Of a DNA stretch of 64,000 nucleotides, positions 16,097 through 26,687 are shown piece by piece. The notes below the pieces were generated by a model that searched no databases, was not told the origin of the DNA, and saw only the letters and a list, made by a program, of their open reading frames with translations. The translations under genes and the position numbers were made by a program. Position 1 is the first letter of the stretch, and every line of letters starts with the position of its first letter. This DNA comes from Actinomadura macra NBRC 14102 (lineage in GTDB: Bacteria > Actinomycetota > Actinomycetes > Streptosporangiales > Streptosporangiaceae). The stretch lies in contig NZ_BCQT01000001.1 in assembly GCF_001552215.1 (NCBI RefSeq), positions 220,003 through 284,002 on the forward strand, written 5' to 3'.

Positions 16097-16838
16097 AGCG
16101 GGGTGTGCGGCGCTCCAGGAACGCCGCCACCCCCTCGGCCGCGTCGGGGCCGTGCACCGCCTCGTCCTGCCAGCGGCGGACCTTCGTCTCGAACGGCTCG
16201 CCCGCCGCCACCGCGTCGACGACGTCCTTGGCGGCGCGCTGGGTGAGCAGCGAACGGGACGCCAGGGTCCCCGCGAACTCGGCGACGCGGGCGCGCAGGC
16301 CACCGGCGGGGACGACCTCGTCCAGCAGGCCGATCCGCAGCGCGTGCGCGGCGTCGATCAGGTCCGCCGAGTAGAGCAGGTACTTGCCCGCCGACGGCCC
16401 CACCAGGCGGACGAGGCGCGCCGTGGCCGCGGCCGGGTACACGATCCCGAGCTTGGCCGGGGTGATGCCGAGGCGCGCGTCGCCCGCGGCGAAGCGCAGG
16501 TCGCACGCCGCGGCGAGCTGGCAGCCGCCACCGACGCAGAACCCCTCGATCGCGGCCAGCGACGGCTTCGGGAACGCCGCCAGCGCCACCTCCGCCTCCG
16601 TCGACAGGCCGGTGTTGTGACGCCAGCCCTGCCCGCCCAGCTCGGAGATGTCGGCGCCGGCGCAGAAGTTGCCGCCCGCGCCGGTCAGCACCAGCACCCG
16701 GACGCCCGGATCGGCGGCGAGATCGTCCAGCAGGCGGGGCAGCGCGGCCCACATCCGCGCCGTCATCGCGTTGCGCTTGTCCGGGCGGTCGATGGTGATC
16801 GTCCCGACACCGTCGGCGACGTCGCACCGCAGCCCCAT
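16074..16838 (-). CDS. Crotonase-superfamily protein (enoyl-CoA hydratase-like) lacking both catalytic Glu
   Basis: Protein of 254 residues with the crotonase fold. The oxyanion-hole motif GNFCAGADISEL and the second one, GFCVGGGCQLAAACD, are present. In hydratases the second motif reads GGGCEL and the later one reads PEIxLG. Here the first Glu is Gln (CQL) and the second is Ala (TPAKLG). It therefore binds CoA thioesters by family but is unlikely to hydrate enoyl-CoA by the usual mechanism; isomerase, hydrolase or other activity is possible. ATG 16838 with a G-rich ribosome site is preferred over longer upstream starts. Confidence 0.85.
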   Translation of the reverse strand: MGLRCDVADGVGTITIDRPDKRNAMTARMWAALPRLLDDLAADPGVRVLVLTGAGGNFCAGADISELGGQGWRHNTGLSTEAEVALAAFPKPSLAAIEGFCVGGGCQLAAACDLRFAAGDARLGITPAKLGIVYPAAATARLVRLVGPSAGKYLLYSADLIDAAHALRIGLLDEVVPAGGLRARVAEFAGTLASRSLLTQRAAKDVVDAVAAGEPFETKVRRWQDEAVHGPDAAEGVAAFLERRTPRFTWTGPA

Positions 16839-17053
16839 GGTCCCCCCTCGGTTCGGCGCCTGCGCCATCGTACGGACCGGACCCGAACGGGTCCTCAACC
16901 GGGGACGTATCAGGGTGGATCTCCGCCCTCAGGACGAGCCGCTCGGGGCGCTTCCACCCCCAAGGGGTGGGCCAAGAACAACCCCTGTGATGGAGGAATT
17001 CACAGGGCGTTCAGCGGATTCTAAATGAAGGGCGGCCCCGAGGAACGGAGCTC

Positions 17054-19165
17054 GTGGTGCCACACAGCACGCGCGTCTTCTGGACCATCAACCTGGACGA
17101 TCCGCTGGCCACCGCGCCCGACCGGGCCGGAGCCAAGGCGGCCAACCTCGCCCGCGCGGCGCGGCACGGACTGCCCGTGCTGCCCGGGTTCGTCATCCCC
17201 GTGCCCTGCGTCTCCCTGAACGAGCGGTACGGCAACATCGGCGAGCTGCGCGCGGCCTGGACCCGGTTGAGCCACGACGGAGAACGCGCGCTGGTCGTGC
17301 GGTCCTCGTCGACGCAGGAGGACGGTGCCGTCTCCTCGATGGCCGGTCGGTTCGTGTCGGTCCTGGACGTGCTGGGCTGGTCCGCGTTCCGCCGGGCCGT
17401 GGACGAGGTGGCGGGCTCGGCGTCCGGGCCGGGCACGATGGCGGTGCTCGTCCAGCCGCAACTGGACGCGGCGGCGGGCGGCGTGATGTTCGGCGCCGAC
17501 CCGGTGGACGGCCGCACCGACCGCGTGATCGTGTCCGCGGTGCCCGGCGGCCCGCAGGCCCTCGTCGGCGGCGAGGTGGACGGCACCCGCTACTGCCTCA
17601 CCCGGCGCGGCCGGCTCGTCGGCGTCGAGCGCGACGACGGGCCCACCGGAGAACAGGGCCCGCTGACGTCGTTGCAGCTGCGCGCGCTGGCCCGGCTCGC
17701 GGCGCGGGCCGCATCAGTGTTCGGCGGCCCGCAGGACGTGGAGTTCGCGTTCGACCACGAAGGCCGCCTGTGGCTGCTCCAGAGCCGCCCGGTGACCGCG
17801 CTGGCCCCGCTGCCACCGCGCCGCGCCGCGCTCCTCGGTCCCGGACCGGTCGCGGAGACGCTGCCCGATCCGCTGTCGCCGCTTGAAGAGGATCTGTGGC
17901 TCGTCCCCCTCGACCGGGGGCTCGGCGAGGCGCTCGCCACGGCCGGGGCGGTGTCGCGGCGCGCGCTGCGCCGTGCCCCGACCGTCCGCGCGGTGGGCGG
18001 TCGCGCCGCCGCCGACCTGCGGCGGCTCGGCGCCGAGCCGGGGCGGCGGTCCCGGCTCCGGCTGCTCAACCCCGTCCCGCCGGCCCGGCGGCTGCGTGTC
18101 GCGTGGCTGGTCGGGCGGCTGCGCGCGGACCTGCCCGCCCTCGCCGCGCGGACGTCCGCCGCCGTGGACGCCGACCTCGCCGCGCTCCCCCGGCTGGACG
18201 CCGGGATCACCGATGCGGAGCTGTCCGACGCCCTGCGGTGGACGCGCGCCACGCTGACCGCCCTGCACGGCCTGGAGGCGCTCGCCGGGTCGCTGCTCAC
18301 CGGTCCGGACGCGGGGGACGCGCCGGCGATCCAGGGCAGCGCGGCCGCACAGGGGCTGGCCGCGCTCGCCCGGGAACGCTCCCTCGGCCGCGACGACGCG
18401 CGCATCCCCGCCGCCGCCCCGGCGGTCCTCGCGCTGTCGCCGCCGGTGATCGGCCCGGCCCCGCAGCTGCCGCCCGCCGCCGGCCCCATGGGCGACGATC
18501 AGGTGGGCGACGGCTTGGTGGGCGACACCTCGGTGGGCGTCACGCCGGACGGGCTGCCGCCGCGGGAGTCGCTGCGGCTGCGCATCCGGTGGGTGCAGGA
18601 GCTCGGCGCCCGGCTCGCGTGGACGGCCGGCAGGCGGCTGGCGGCGTCGGGGGCGCTGGCACGGGCGGAGCTCGTCCGGGCCCTGCGCTTCGAGGAGCTG
18701 GTGACGGCGCTTGAAGGTGGATCCCTCCCGGCCGACCTGGAGCGCCGTCCCGCTCCGCCGCGTACCGCTCCGCTGCCCGCCGCGTTCCGGCTGGCCGGCG
18801 ACCGGATCGTGGCGGAGGCGGCGCCGCCCGGGGACGGCGCGCGTCCCGCGGGCGGCGGCAGGGGCGCCGGGCCGGTGCACTCCGGCCCGGACGCTCCGCC
18901 GCCCGGCTCCGTGCTGGTCGTCCGGACGCTGGCGCCGGCACTGGCCGCGCGGCTGCCGGCGCTGGCCGGTCTGGTCGCCGAGACCGGCAGCCCGCTGTCG
19001 CACCTGGCGATCCTGGCCCGCGAGCTGGGCGTGCCGACGGTCGTCGGCCTGCGCGGCGCCCTCGACCGCTTTCCGCCCGGCACCGAGGTCCTCGTCGACG
19101 GCGACACCGGCCGCGTCGATCCGCTGCCAGTCGCGCCCCGCACCGGTGAGGAGTCGGTGGCATGA
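17054..19165 (+). CDS. PEP synthase/rifampin-phosphotransferase-like dikinase
   Basis: Three-part dikinase of 703 residues. An N-terminal ATP-grasp (PPDK_N) covers residues about 10-255, with LVVRSSSTQEDGAVSSMAG, VMFGADPVDG and VEFAFDHEGRLWLLQSRPV. A less conserved central domain follows. The C-terminal swivelling domain has the phospho-His motif ETGSPLSHLAILARELGVP (residues about 650-668). Such enzymes move the beta-phosphate of ATP through the His to a substrate such as pyruvate or rifampin; no PEP/pyruvate barrel is seen, so the acceptor is unknown. The centre has short VGD repeats before the last domain. GTG 17054 or 17057 starts it, after ACGGAG. It is probably co-transcribed with the next membrane gene. 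Confidence 0.8.
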   Translation: MVPHSTRVFWTINLDDPLATAPDRAGAKAANLARAARHGLPVLPGFVIPVPCVSLNERYGNIGELRAAWTRLSHDGERALVVRSSSTQEDGAVSSMAGRFVSVLDVLGWSAFRRAVDEVAGSASGPGTMAVLVQPQLDAAAGGVMFGADPVDGRTDRVIVSAVPGGPQALVGGEVDGTRYCLTRRGRLVGVERDDGPTGEQGPLTSLQLRALARLAARAASVFGGPQDVEFAFDHEGRLWLLQSRPVTALAPLPPRRAALLGPGPVAETLPDPLSPLEEDLWLVPLDRGLGEALATAGAVSRRALRRAPTVRAVGGRAAADLRRLGAEPGRRSRLRLLNPVPPARRLRVAWLVGRLRADLPALAARTSAAVDADLAALPRLDAGITDAELSDALRWTRATLTALHGLEALAGSLLTGPDAGDAPAIQGSAAAQGLAALARERSLGRDDARIPAAAPAVLALSPPVIGPAPQLPPAAGPMGDDQVGDGLVGDTSVGVTPDGLPPRESLRLRIRWVQELGARLAWTAGRRLAASGALARAELVRALRFEELVTALEGGSLPADLERRPAPPRTAPLPAAFRLAGDRIVAEAAPPGDGARPAGGGRGAGPVHSGPDAPPPGSVLVVRTLAPALAARLPALAGLVAETGSPLSHLAILARELGVPTVVGLRGALDRFPPGTEVLVDGDTGRVDPLPVAPRTGEESVA

Positions 19166-19196
19166 ACGGGCGCACGGCGTGAACGGGAGACGGGGC

Positions 19197-20144
19197 ATGC
19201 GGGGGGTCGTCCTCCTGGGGCTCGGGGTGACGATCTTCTGGTCCGGGGCCTACGTGGTGATCTACCTGGCGCGGTGGGAGTGGCAGCGGGCGCTGATGGC
19301 GGGGGAACTGCTGCTGGTCGGCCTCGTGGTGCTGCTCGCCGTGCTGGGGGCGCGGCGGCTGGCGCGGATGGAACGGCGGCTGACGGAGCTGATCGAGGGG
19401 ACGGCCCGTCCGGTGGAGTCGCCCGCGCGGTTGTCGGCGGTGCCGTCGCGGCGGGTCTCGGAGCGCGCCTCGGAGCGCGCCCCGTACGCGGCGCGCCAGG
19501 TGGACGAGACGCAGCGTTTCGGCTGGCTGGAGCCCGACGGCGACGCCTACCGGGTCTTCATCCCGGTGCTGCTCGGCGCGGGGATCGTGGTGTCGGGGCT
19601 CGCGGCGCTCGTCGAGCGCCTCGCCGCCGCGTTCGGCCGGGGCGGCCGGTCCGGGACGCTCGGGCGGGTCCGGCTGCCGGACGCGCTGGAACCGCCGCCC
19701 GGGGGCGTGCTGGCCGGGGCCCCCGATCTCGCTCCGCCACGTCCGGACCGGACGGCGTGGCTGCGGGCGGCGGCGGTCACGCTGGCGGTGCTGCTCGTGA
19801 CCGCGCTGGTGGTGGACGAACTGGCGGAGCGGACGCAGGACCGTCCCGACCGTCCGGTGGCGGCCGCCGCGAGCACCGTGGTCATCGAGGCCGCCACGCG
19901 AGGCGAGACCGGCGCCACGACCGTGGAACCGCTGGTCGTACGGCTGTGGGAGTACTGCCGAGGAGCCACCCGCCCCTACGTCGAGGGCGGCGGGACGGTC
20001 GCGCTCGGCGGCGATCGGTTCGCGCTGGTCGTCCGTCCGGCACTGGGCGAGCACGCGCTGCGGCGCATGCGCGGCTGCCTCCAGGACGCGATGATCGACC
20101 GGGCGCGCTTTCGGGTGCTGTCGGTGAGCCCGGCGCCCGAATGA
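19197..20144 (+). CDS. Membrane protein of unknown function
   Basis: Protein of 315 residues that I do not recognise. Two N-terminal hydrophobic segments (VVLLGLGVTIFWSGAYVVIY and LLLVGLVVLLAVLGARRL) are followed by a charged segment. A third (VFIPVLLGAGIVVSGLAALV) and a fourth (AAAVTLAVLLVTALVVDELA) precede a C-terminal globular domain with two Cys (WEYCRGAT, MRGCLQDA). ATG 19197 has GGGAGACGG upstream; a GTG at 19179 is in frame. It begins 31 bp after the dikinase gene and is probably in the same operon. It could sense or transport something linked to the dikinase, but nothing shows this. Confidence 0.72.
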   Translation: MRGVVLLGLGVTIFWSGAYVVIYLARWEWQRALMAGELLLVGLVVLLAVLGARRLARMERRLTELIEGTARPVESPARLSAVPSRRVSERASERAPYAARQVDETQRFGWLEPDGDAYRVFIPVLLGAGIVVSGLAALVERLAAAFGRGGRSGTLGRVRLPDALEPPPGGVLAGAPDLAPPRPDRTAWLRAAAVTLAVLLVTALVVDELAERTQDRPDRPVAAAASTVVIEAATRGETGATTVEPLVVRLWEYCRGATRPYVEGGGTVALGGDRFALVVRPALGEHALRRMRGCLQDAMIDRARFRVLSVSPAPE

Positions 20145-20540
20145 TCGCACCCTGCCGACCGGAACCCCGGGGATCTTTGCGGAGTCATAAGAGGCCGTAG
20201 GCGTCCGCGACTCCAGGGAGACCCAGATGAACGGCCTGACCTTCGGGAATGCACAAACGGGCCGGAGTGTTGTACATTCGAGGCAGCGTCTTCGGTTTTC
20301 CGCCGTATGCGGTGAGGACGTCTCTTTCCCCGCCCGGGCCATCTGAGCGCCCGGTGGTCCTCGGTCAGATACACGTCGTGAGCGTGCTGGCCGCCGCACA
20401 AGGGAGCCGACGTCAGCCCGGAGAGCCGAGCTGCTTTTCTTGCATTCCTCTCGCGTACGCGCCGCGGGTTCCGCTGCCGCACGCGGGAATCGATTTCAGG
20501 CCGTGCGGAGCGTTCCGCCCGGACCTGAGAAGGGACCCCC
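20145..20540 (+). promoter_or_regulatory. Long leader region before rho
   Basis: This 396-bp stretch has no convincing gene. It includes C-rich, T-containing runs (for example near 20320 and 20430) and a promoter-like TGTACATT near 20272. A transcript starting there would have an untranslated leader of about 260 bases. Many bacterial rho genes are autoregulated through such leaders, so Rho feedback here is a reasonable guess. Confidence 0.35.
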
Positions 20541-21788
<1,248 letters not shown>

Positions 21789-21789
21789 G

Positions 21790-23361
21790 TCACTCCGCCT
21801 TTTCGGGCTTGAACGACTTCAGGATTCCGTCGTAGAGGCGCTGACCGGGAGTCCATTGCGGATCGGGCGCGGAGAAGCGGAACTCATAGCCCGCCACGCG
21901 GCTGCACAGAACGTGCTCGCCGCCCGCGTCGTCCTGCCAGGTGAATTCCCATTCGGCCGCACCGTCGACGAGTTCGGGCGCCGCCTCCAGGCGCAGCCGG
22001 CGATACCCCGGATACCGGCTCTCCCGGACCGCCGTGTACTCCGCCGTGCGCAGCCCCGCCAGGGGCTCCCCGGGCGCGGGGGAGATGCGCAGCCCACGCC
22101 CGGTGTCGCCGTCCTCCCATGCCATGACCGCGCCGCGCCGCTCGGCCTGCCAGCCCGCGGGTACCCGCACCGAGTAGGCGCCCGCCTCCCGGTACTTCGC
22201 CGTCCTGACCGGCACGCCCGCTGCGGGGCGCAGTGCCACCGCGTCGCTCTTGCCGATGGACGTCCACCGGGCCGCCCACGTCCCCATGCCCGCCGCGAGC
22301 GCCGCGAGGACCGCCACGCTGAGCACGGCCCCGGGCCGCAGCCGCCCGCCGGGCAGCAGTCCCGCCACCCGTCGCCGCATCGGGCCGCCGCGCCGCCGCC
22401 CCGGCCCCGTGGCCCGCACCGGAACCGCAGGCCGCGTGGGAGCGCGCGAAGCGAACCCGCCCCGCCGGGACGTGCCGCGCCGCACCCGTGGACGCCGGGA
22501 CGGGGGCATCGCCGTGGCGCCCGGCTCCGCCGCCGGCCCGGCCGCCTCCCGCAGCAGGACGGCGGTGGCCTCGGCCGACAGCCGGTCCTCCGGCCGCTGC
22601 CGCAGCAGTCCCTCGATGACGGGCGTCAACTCTCCGGCCCGCACCGGGGGTGCGTACTCGCCGAGCAGCACCGCCACCATGGACGCGAGCGCGTGGCAGC
22701 GCAGGAACGGGGAGAAGCCCTCGACCGCGGTGTAGAGCGTCGCGCCGAGCGACCACAGGTCCGACGCCTCCACGCTCGGGTGGCCGTCGACCCGCTCCGG
22801 CGGGAGGTAGGCAGGCGATCCCTCGATGCCCGCCACGAGCGTCTCCGCCGCCTCGCGGCCCCGCTCCATGTGCACCGCGAGCCCGAAATCGGTCAGCAGG
22901 ACACGGCCGTCTTCGCAGATCAGCACGTTGCTCGGCTTCACGTCGCGGTGCAGGATGCCCGCCGCGTGCGCGGCCCGCAGCACCGACAGCACCTCGGCGC
23001 CGATCTCGGCGGCGCGCCGCACGCCGAGGGGACCGCCGTCGGCGATGAGCCGGTGCAGGGAACGCGACTCCAGGAACTCCATCACGATCCAGGGGCGGCC
23101 GTCCTCGACGATCAGGTCGTGGACGGCGACCACGCCGGGATGTTTCAGCGCGGCGGTGGCCCGTGCCTCGCCAAGCAGGCGCCGGCACAGCACCTTGCGC
23201 TCCGCCTCGGTGATCCGCTCGGGAAGGTGGACCTCCTTGACCGCCACGTCACGGTCGAGCATCTCGTCATAAGCCCGCCAGACGGTACCCATGCCCCCTC
23301 TGCCGACCACAGAGAGAAGGCGATACCGTCGCGCGAGCGGTATCAACCGATCCCCTTTCAT
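21790..23361 (-). CDS. Membrane Ser/Thr protein kinase (PknB-like)
   Basis: Hanks-type kinase of 523 residues. The kinase domain spans residues about 10-260: glycine loop VGRGGMGTVW, Lys in VAVKEVHLP, catalytic loop HRDVKPSN, DFG motif TDFGLA, and APE-like LPPERVDG. A basic Arg/Pro linker follows, then one membrane helix (about 335-357), then an extracytoplasmic domain (PAGWQAERRG, EFTWQDDAGGEHVL) that lacks PASTA repeats. ATG 23361 is chosen; an upstream ATG at 23415 in frame would add 18 residues. It is convergent with rho with a one-base gap. Confidence 0.9.
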   Translation of the reverse strand: MKGDRLIPLARRYRLLSVVGRGGMGTVWRAYDEMLDRDVAVKEVHLPERITEAERKVLCRRLLGEARATAALKHPGVVAVHDLIVEDGRPWIVMEFLESRSLHRLIADGGPLGVRRAAEIGAEVLSVLRAAHAAGILHRDVKPSNVLICEDGRVLLTDFGLAVHMERGREAAETLVAGIEGSPAYLPPERVDGHPSVEASDLWSLGATLYTAVEGFSPFLRCHALASMVAVLLGEYAPPVRAGELTPVIEGLLRQRPEDRLSAEATAVLLREAAGPAAEPGATAMPPSRRPRVRRGTSRRGGFASRAPTRPAVPVRATGPGRRRGGPMRRRVAGLLPGGRLRPGAVLSVAVLAALAAGMGTWAARWTSIGKSDAVALRPAAGVPVRTAKYREAGAYSVRVPAGWQAERRGAVMAWEDGDTGRGLRISPAPGEPLAGLRTAEYTAVRESRYPGYRRLRLEAAPELVDGAAEWEFTWQDDAGGEHVLCSRVAGYEFRFSAPDPQWTPGQRLYDGILKSFKPEKAE

Positions 23362-23497
23362 GGGGAAGTTATGCGCCCGGATGCGCTCAAGCCACGCCCC
23401 GTCCGGTTCAATCATTCTTTGACCGTGCCGCACTTGCGCGCGTGATGGAAATGCGCTGAGGCCCGATGCCCGGGGGGAACGCGATGGTAAAGAAGTG

Positions 23498-25084
23498 TTA
23501 TGCGTCCGCTTCCGCGAACACCTTCTTGGCCCATTTGTAATCGGACTTGCCGACGGCCGTCCGCTGCACCGCGGCCACGAGCTGGAGCTGCCGTGGCAAC
23601 TTGTAGCCGGCGAGCCTGTCACGGCAGTGCCCGACCAGCCCGTCCAGTGTGACCTCAGCGCCGGGACGGGGCGCGACGACGGCCGCGACACGCTGCCCGA
23701 ACCGCTCGTCCGGCAGGCCGACCACCACGACGTCCGCCACGCCGGGATGGTCTTTCAGCGCGACCTCGACCTCCTCGGGGTACACCTTCTCGCCACCGGT
23801 GTTGATCACCAGGGAGCCGCGGCCGAGGAGCGTGATCGTGCCGTCCTCCTCCAGGGTCGCGAAGTCGCCGGGGACCGACCAGCGGGTGCCCTCGGCGTCG
23901 GTGAAGAACGTTGACGCGGTCTTGGCCGGGTCGTTGTAGTAGCCGAGGGGGATGTGGCCGCTGCGCGCGAGCCGCCCGATCTCACCGGGCGCGACCACCG
24001 TCAGGTCGTCGTCGAGGACGGTGACGCCGGGCTTCACCTGGAACCGCGCGGTGCCCTCCCGCCCGCCGACGGACGGGCCGCACGCACCGGTCTCGGACGC
24101 GCCGTAGTTGTCGAGGAACAGCACGTTCGGGAGGTGCGCCTGAAGCGCCTCCCGTGCCCCTTGGGTGAGCGGCGCGCCGCCGGACGCTATCGCGATCAGC
24201 GAGGACGTGTCGTATCCGCCGACCGCCAGTGCCTCCGCCACCGGGCGCGCCATGACGTCCCCGACCAGCATGAGCACGTTGGCCTCCTCCTCGGCGACCA
24301 GCCGGAGCGCCGCGTCCGGGTCGAACGCGTGGCCGGTGTAGAGGACGACCTTGGAGCCGTGGAACAGCCCCATGAACGCGACCCACTGCCCCGCGCCGTG
24401 CATGATCGGCGCGCAGTCGACGACGGGCAGCCCGGGCCGGCGGGCGTTCTCAGCGAGTTCCTCCGGGCTGCCGACCGGTTCGCCGAGCGGGTTCCCGCCG
24501 CCGAGCGCGCCGAAGAAGATGTCCTCGCAGCGCCACTCGACACCCTTGGGATAGCCGGTGGTGCCGCCCGTGTACATGATGTAGCGATCGTCGCCGGAAC
24601 GTTCCGGGAACCGGTCCGACGGATCAGCGGTCGCGAGCGCCTTCTCGTACTCCACCGCGCCGGGGATCTCGCCTGTGCCATGGTCCTCCAGGACCACGAC
24701 GTGGTGCAGCTTCGGTAGGTCGGCGCGGACCTCCTCGACCTTCTCCAGCAGCGAGCGCTCGCCGATCAGCGCCACCGAGTCGGAGTCGGACAGGACATGG
24801 TGCAGCTCGGCGGCGACGTACCGGAAGTTCACCGGCACCGGGACGGCGCGGATCTTGAAGATGCCGAACATGGCCTCGACCCACTCGGCCCGGTTGTAGG
24901 CGAGGATCGCGACGTGCTCGCCGGGCCGGACCCCCGCACCCGCGAGGTGGTGGCCGACCCGGCTCGCGCGCTCGTTCAGCTCCCGGTACGTGCGTCGGGC
25001 TTCCCCCGCGACGAGGGCGGGACGCTCCGGTCCGGCAGCCGCCATGATCTCCAGCAGATCGGCCAGATTGTAGCTTCGTGCCAT
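23498..25084 (-). CDS. Acyl-CoA synthetase (FadD-type AMP-forming ligase)
   Basis: Adenylate-forming enzyme of 528 residues that activates a carboxylic acid to its CoA thioester. The P-loop-like motif YTGGTTGYPKG is at residues about 171-181. A5-like region LDNYGASETG, A8 hinge region LLGRGSLVINTGGEKVYPEE and the C-terminal catalytic Lys region GKSDYKWAKK are all present. The FadD-like length and ETG motif point to fatty or aromatic/steroid-type acids; the substrate is not decidable. ATG 25084 has GAGGACG upstream. An operator-like repeat lies 53 bp upstream. Confidence 0.9.
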   Translation of the reverse strand: MARSYNLADLLEIMAAAGPERPALVAGEARRTYRELNERASRVGHHLAGAGVRPGEHVAILAYNRAEWVEAMFGIFKIRAVPVPVNFRYVAAELHHVLSDSDSVALIGERSLLEKVEEVRADLPKLHHVVVLEDHGTGEIPGAVEYEKALATADPSDRFPERSGDDRYIMYTGGTTGYPKGVEWRCEDIFFGALGGGNPLGEPVGSPEELAENARRPGLPVVDCAPIMHGAGQWVAFMGLFHGSKVVLYTGHAFDPDAALRLVAEEEANVLMLVGDVMARPVAEALAVGGYDTSSLIAIASGGAPLTQGAREALQAHLPNVLFLDNYGASETGACGPSVGGREGTARFQVKPGVTVLDDDLTVVAPGEIGRLARSGHIPLGYYNDPAKTASTFFTDAEGTRWSVPGDFATLEEDGTITLLGRGSLVINTGGEKVYPEEVEVALKDHPGVADVVVVGLPDERFGQRVAAVVAPRPGAEVTLDGLVGHCRDRLAGYKLPRQLQLVAAVQRTAVGKSDYKWAKKVFAEADA

Positions 25085-25136
25085 GCCACGTCCTCGCGTC
25101 TCGGGGTGGGGTGCGAGCCCTCCGCATCATCCTCGC

Positions 25137-25152
25137 GAGTACATAAGTACTC
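25137..25152. promoter_or_regulatory. Inverted repeat upstream of the acyl-CoA ligase
   Basis: GAGTAC-ATAA-GTACTC is a perfect 6+6 inverted repeat 53 bp before the ligase start. TetR-type regulators of lipid genes often use sites of this size and placement. No such regulator gene is adjacent. Confidence 0.45.
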
Positions 25153-25205
25153 AATTACCCGCGATATTTCCATTCAATGAGATGTATCACATCCGTTACA
25201 TCCAG

Positions 25206-26519
25206 TCACCGCGGGAGCGGCACGTACACGATCGACGTCCGGACGCCGCTGTCGATGAGGCGGCCGTCCGGACCGAACGTGCCCAGCCCGAAGTCGTTGT
25301 CGTTGATCACAGCGAGCGAGCGGCGGCCGGCCGGCGCGATGCCCTCGATCTTGCCGGGCATCCCGGGCACCGCCGACAGGTCCGCGGTCAGTTCCTTGGG
25401 TAGCGCGGTGACCCCCGAGGGCACCCCGGTGGACTTCTCCAGCGACGGCGCCGTCACCTCGTCGTCCCATCGCGAACCGCTGATGTCGGTGGCTTTGCGC
25501 AGGTCAACCGTGTAGACACGGGCGACCTTGTCGGTCCTTTCCGCCACCAGGATCCGCTGGTCATCGAGCGCGGCCAGCCCGGAGATCTTCATCTCGTTCT
25601 GATCGCCGCAGCCGGACGGGTCGAACGAGCAGACGTCCTCGAAGCGGTAGACGTACTCCCCCGACACCTGCCTCTTGCGTAGGTCGAACCTGAAGATTCG
25701 TCCGTTCCGGGACGCCTTGTAGGTCTTCTTGTCGGGGTTGGACAGAGGGCTCTGCACCGCCGCGTACAGGGACTTACCGTCAGGTGAGATTGTCAGACCT
25801 TCGAAGCCACGATTGTAGGTCCGCTTGTTAAGGATCGCGGGGAGCGTCGCCTTCACCGGATAGCTCGGCTTCCCGGTCCAGCCCTGCGGGACGTACCGCT
25901 CGATCACCCGGCCGCGCCGGTCGAGGTGCAGCAGGGACGGGCCGTACTCCTCGGCCACCCAGAACTCGCCGTCCTTCGTCCGGACGAGCCCCTCGGAGTC
26001 GATCCCGTCGGCGTTGAAGGCCAGCCGCGTCCCGCCGTCGAAGCCATAGGGCGCCTCCTCGCGTCCCTCGACGTTCGGCAGTCCGGTCACCGGACGGCCC
26101 GCCCGGTTCGTGATCGGCAGCGTCCTGGTGATCTTGATGCCGTCCTTGCGGACGCGGAGCCTGACGATGACCGGGTCGAACCCGGGGACGGGGAAGGTCA
26201 CGCGCTCCGCACCGCCCACCTGCACGGTGCCGTTCGGGCCCCGGTCGGTGATCGCCCAGAACTCGTCCGGACGATCGCCCTTGGCGTGGAAGAGGTCGCT
26301 GCCCACGCCGCCGAGGGCCACGCCCCTGTCGTCGTCGACGGTGCCGGGCAGCACCGCGTTCTGGAACGGGGCGAGCGGGATCCGTGGCAGGACGGCGGTT
26401 CCGGACGGACCCACCGTCTCGGACCCGTGGGCGGTACCGGACGTTGCGGCGGTACCGGAAATCAGGATGAGGACGGCCCCCGCGAGCGCGGACGGGCGGA
26501 GCAATGAGCGATGTGTCAC
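25206..26519 (-). CDS. Secreted phytase-like/esterase-like beta-propeller protein
   Basis: Exported protein of about 437 residues with the 'esterase-like activity of phytase' domain. An N-terminal signal (LRPSALAGAVLILISGTAA) is followed by propeller blades with repeated Asp-rich motifs (FWAITDRGPNGT, FWVAEEYGPSLLHLDRRG, LAVINDNDFGLGTFG). The Asp/Glu residues suggest calcium-dependent phosphate-ester chemistry, by family only. GTG 26519 starts just before the signal peptide; longer upstream starts would extend into the divergent promoter of the sigma gene. Two Cys (CSFDPSGC) could form a disulfide. Confidence 0.8.
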   Translation of the reverse strand: MTHRSLLRPSALAGAVLILISGTAATSGTAHGSETVGPSGTAVLPRIPLAPFQNAVLPGTVDDDRGVALGGVGSDLFHAKGDRPDEFWAITDRGPNGTVQVGGAERVTFPVPGFDPVIVRLRVRKDGIKITRTLPITNRAGRPVTGLPNVEGREEAPYGFDGGTRLAFNADGIDSEGLVRTKDGEFWVAEEYGPSLLHLDRRGRVIERYVPQGWTGKPSYPVKATLPAILNKRTYNRGFEGLTISPDGKSLYAAVQSPLSNPDKKTYKASRNGRIFRFDLRKRQVSGEYVYRFEDVCSFDPSGCGDQNEMKISGLAALDDQRILVAERTDKVARVYTVDLRKATDISGSRWDDEVTAPSLEKSTGVPSGVTALPKELTADLSAVPGMPGKIEGIAPAGRRSLAVINDNDFGLGTFGPDGRLIDSGVRTSIVYVPLPR

Positions 26520-26687
26520 ACGCGGACGGTAGGGGCACAGGGTGACGGACGGATGATGCCCAGGTGACGGCGGGGTTCGTGACGATCGGCGGAGGTGCCG
26601 CATCCGGCCACGCGGGTCGTTCTTACACGGCTCTTATCCGGGTACCTGCATGCTTGGCCGTAACGATTTCATATCAGACCGGGGGTA

